The notes below the pieces were generated by a model that was not told where the DNA came from, did no database searches, and was given only the letters and a program-made list of their open reading frames with translations. Both the position numbers and the translations under genes were made by a program. From the NCBI GenBank assembly GCA_018376535.1, contig JAHABC010000006.1:1-64000 (forward strand): a DNA stretch of 64,000 nucleotides, given 5' to 3'. Origin of the DNA: Ruminococcus sp. Its GTDB lineage: Bacteria > Bacillota > Clostridia > Oscillospirales > Ruminococcaceae. Below, piece after piece: positions 63,189 to 64,000 of the stretch (position 1 is its first letter; the number at the start of each line of letters is the position of its first letter).

Positions 63189-64000
63189 CTACTTAATGTA
63201 TACTCTACTTGCCCTAAGATTGATATTACAAGCTAATTCATAGTTTATAGTACCTATTATGTTAGCAAGTTCGTCTAGTGTTACAGTTTGATTTCCATCA
63301 GTACCTACTAGAGTAACTGTATCACCAGATTTAACATTATCTATATTAGAAACATCAATCATAAATTGGTCCATACAGACGTTACCTATTATTTTACATC
63401 TAGTGCCATGCACAAGAACTTCACCCTTATTAGAGAGCAATCTGCTATAGCCATCAGCATAACCAGCCGTAACGGTTGCTACTTTGATAGTTTTATCTGC
63501 CTTAAAGGTTCTGCCGCAGCCGACGGTATCGCCTTTGGATATATACTTAACCATACTAACGACGCTCTTCAACGACATGATTGGTTTATATACTATATCT
63601 TTGCGAACGTCATCACTAGGATTTAATCCATATAGAATTATACCAGCTCTTACAGCACCGTATTGGTCTTTTTTTAGATTAGTCAAACCTGCACTATTTT
63701 GAGCGTGTACCAAACCACAATCATATCCCGATTTTTTTAATTCGGAAACTATGGTATCAAGATTGTTTAGTTGATACTCTGTAAAATCAACATTATCTTG
63801 ACGGAAACTATCGGCAACACATAGATGTGTAAACATACCCTCAACTTTAAGATTTTTTAAATCATACACCTTTTTGATATCCTCTAGTGTATCATGATTT
63901 TCATTTTGAATAAATCCTATACGGTTCATGCCAGTATCGATTGCTATGTGAACTCTAGCAGTAGAACCTTTATCCTCTAAGGATTTATTCAATGCTATAG
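63189..64000 (-). CDS. alr: Alanine racemase, N-terminus beyond the window
   Basis: Alr interconverts L- and D-alanine for peptidoglycan. The visible ~270 residues are the C-terminal two thirds: HIAIDTGMNRIGF, VEGMFTHLCVAD, HAQNSAGLT, AVRAGIILYG, and the C-terminal domain with TVGCGRTF, GYADGYSR (catalytic Tyr region) and GNVCMDQFMID. The frame remains open to position 64000 on the minus strand, so the PLP-lysine end lies outside. Confidence 0.93.
   Translation of the reverse strand, partial: IALNKSLEDKGSTARVHIAIDTGMNRIGFIQNENHDTLEDIKKVYDLKNLKVEGMFTHLCVADSFRQDNVDFTEYQLNNLDTIVSELKKSGYDCGLVHAQNSAGLTNLKKDQYGAVRAGIILYGLNPSDDVRKDIVYKPIMSLKSVVSMVKYISKGDTVGCGRTFKADKTIKVATVTAGYADGYSRLLSNKGEVLVHGTRCKIIGNVCMDQFMIDVSNIDNVKSGDTVTLVGTDGNQTVTLDELANIIGTINYELACNINLRASRVYIK

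Overview
The window is a low-GC (roughly one third G+C by eye) stretch of a Gram-positive, anaerobic, fibre-degrading Firmicutes genome. It most resembles the Ruminococcus / Oscillospiraceae group. The evidence is the dockerin-bearing GH9 cellulase, other dockerin proteins, a cohesin-like lipoprotein, xylose and alpha-xyloside catabolism, an oxygen-independent class III ribonucleotide reductase, reverse rubrerythrin, a c-di-AMP cyclase, and a T-box and lysine riboswitch. The species cannot be named from sequence alone. No rRNA, functional tRNA, IS element, prophage or CRISPR array was found.

Layout. 1-5.4 kb (minus strand): a zinc-ribbon protein with 99-bp repeats that runs off the left edge, an EamA-like transporter, cdaA-cdaR, and a cysteine-desulfurase-like enzyme paired with a DUF3343 carrier. 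5.4-11.8 kb (plus): two large secreted dockerin proteins, a GH9 cellulase and a protein with no recognised catalytic domain; they share five copies of one ~120-residue module. 11.9-15.3 kb (minus): a coiled-coil protein and rpsO-pnp. 15.5-22.4 kb (plus): a DivIVA-like protein, an orphan fumarase beta subunit, a long leader with a tRNA-like segment before two small redox/zinc proteins, a TrmK-Nif3 fusion, RqcH and a lipoprotein. 22.5-26.5 kb (minus): nrdD-nrdG-dut plus a phosphoesterase. 26.6-34.2 kb: rubrerythrin, a dockerin/beta-helix protein, a VanY-type peptidase lipoprotein, a serpin lipoprotein, an SGNH hydrolase and an HD protein. 34.3-39.4 kb (minus): HAD phosphatase, endonuclease V, and tgt/queA (queuosine). 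39.4-42.7 kb (plus): lysine riboswitch-asd-dapA-dapB. 42.7-52.6 kb (minus): leucine/branched-chain genes (leuA behind a T-box, ilvB, leuCD, leuB) interleaved with unrelated genes, including SUKH-type immunity-like proteins and the cohesin-like lipoprotein. 52.6-57.7 kb: an XRE regulator with a 36-residue microprotein, a SLOG protein, and xylB/xylA with intercalated genes. 57.7-64 kb: two tandemly duplicated half-dockerin proteins, a membrane protein, VanZ-like, a GH31 alpha-xylosidase, and a partial alanine racemase.

Working together: secreted dockerin enzymes and binding proteins attack plant wall glucan and xyloglucan; GH31 releases xylose, which XylA and XylB pass to the pentose phosphate pathway. 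Two promoter regions for glycan genes carry matching LacI-type palindromes. Amino-acid genes are under RNA control.

The most unusual observations are: (1) a lipoprotein whose cohesin fold appears circularly permuted, back half before front half, behind a long Asn-rich spacer, which could be a membrane tether for dockerins; (2) an apparently complete absence of the tetranucleotide GATC across the window; (3) the unassigned modules of the second dockerin protein; (4) a fused TrmK-Nif3 protein; (5) a degenerate tRNA-like element in a long leader; (6) fossil traces of tandem duplication at the half-dockerin and SUKH-3 loci.
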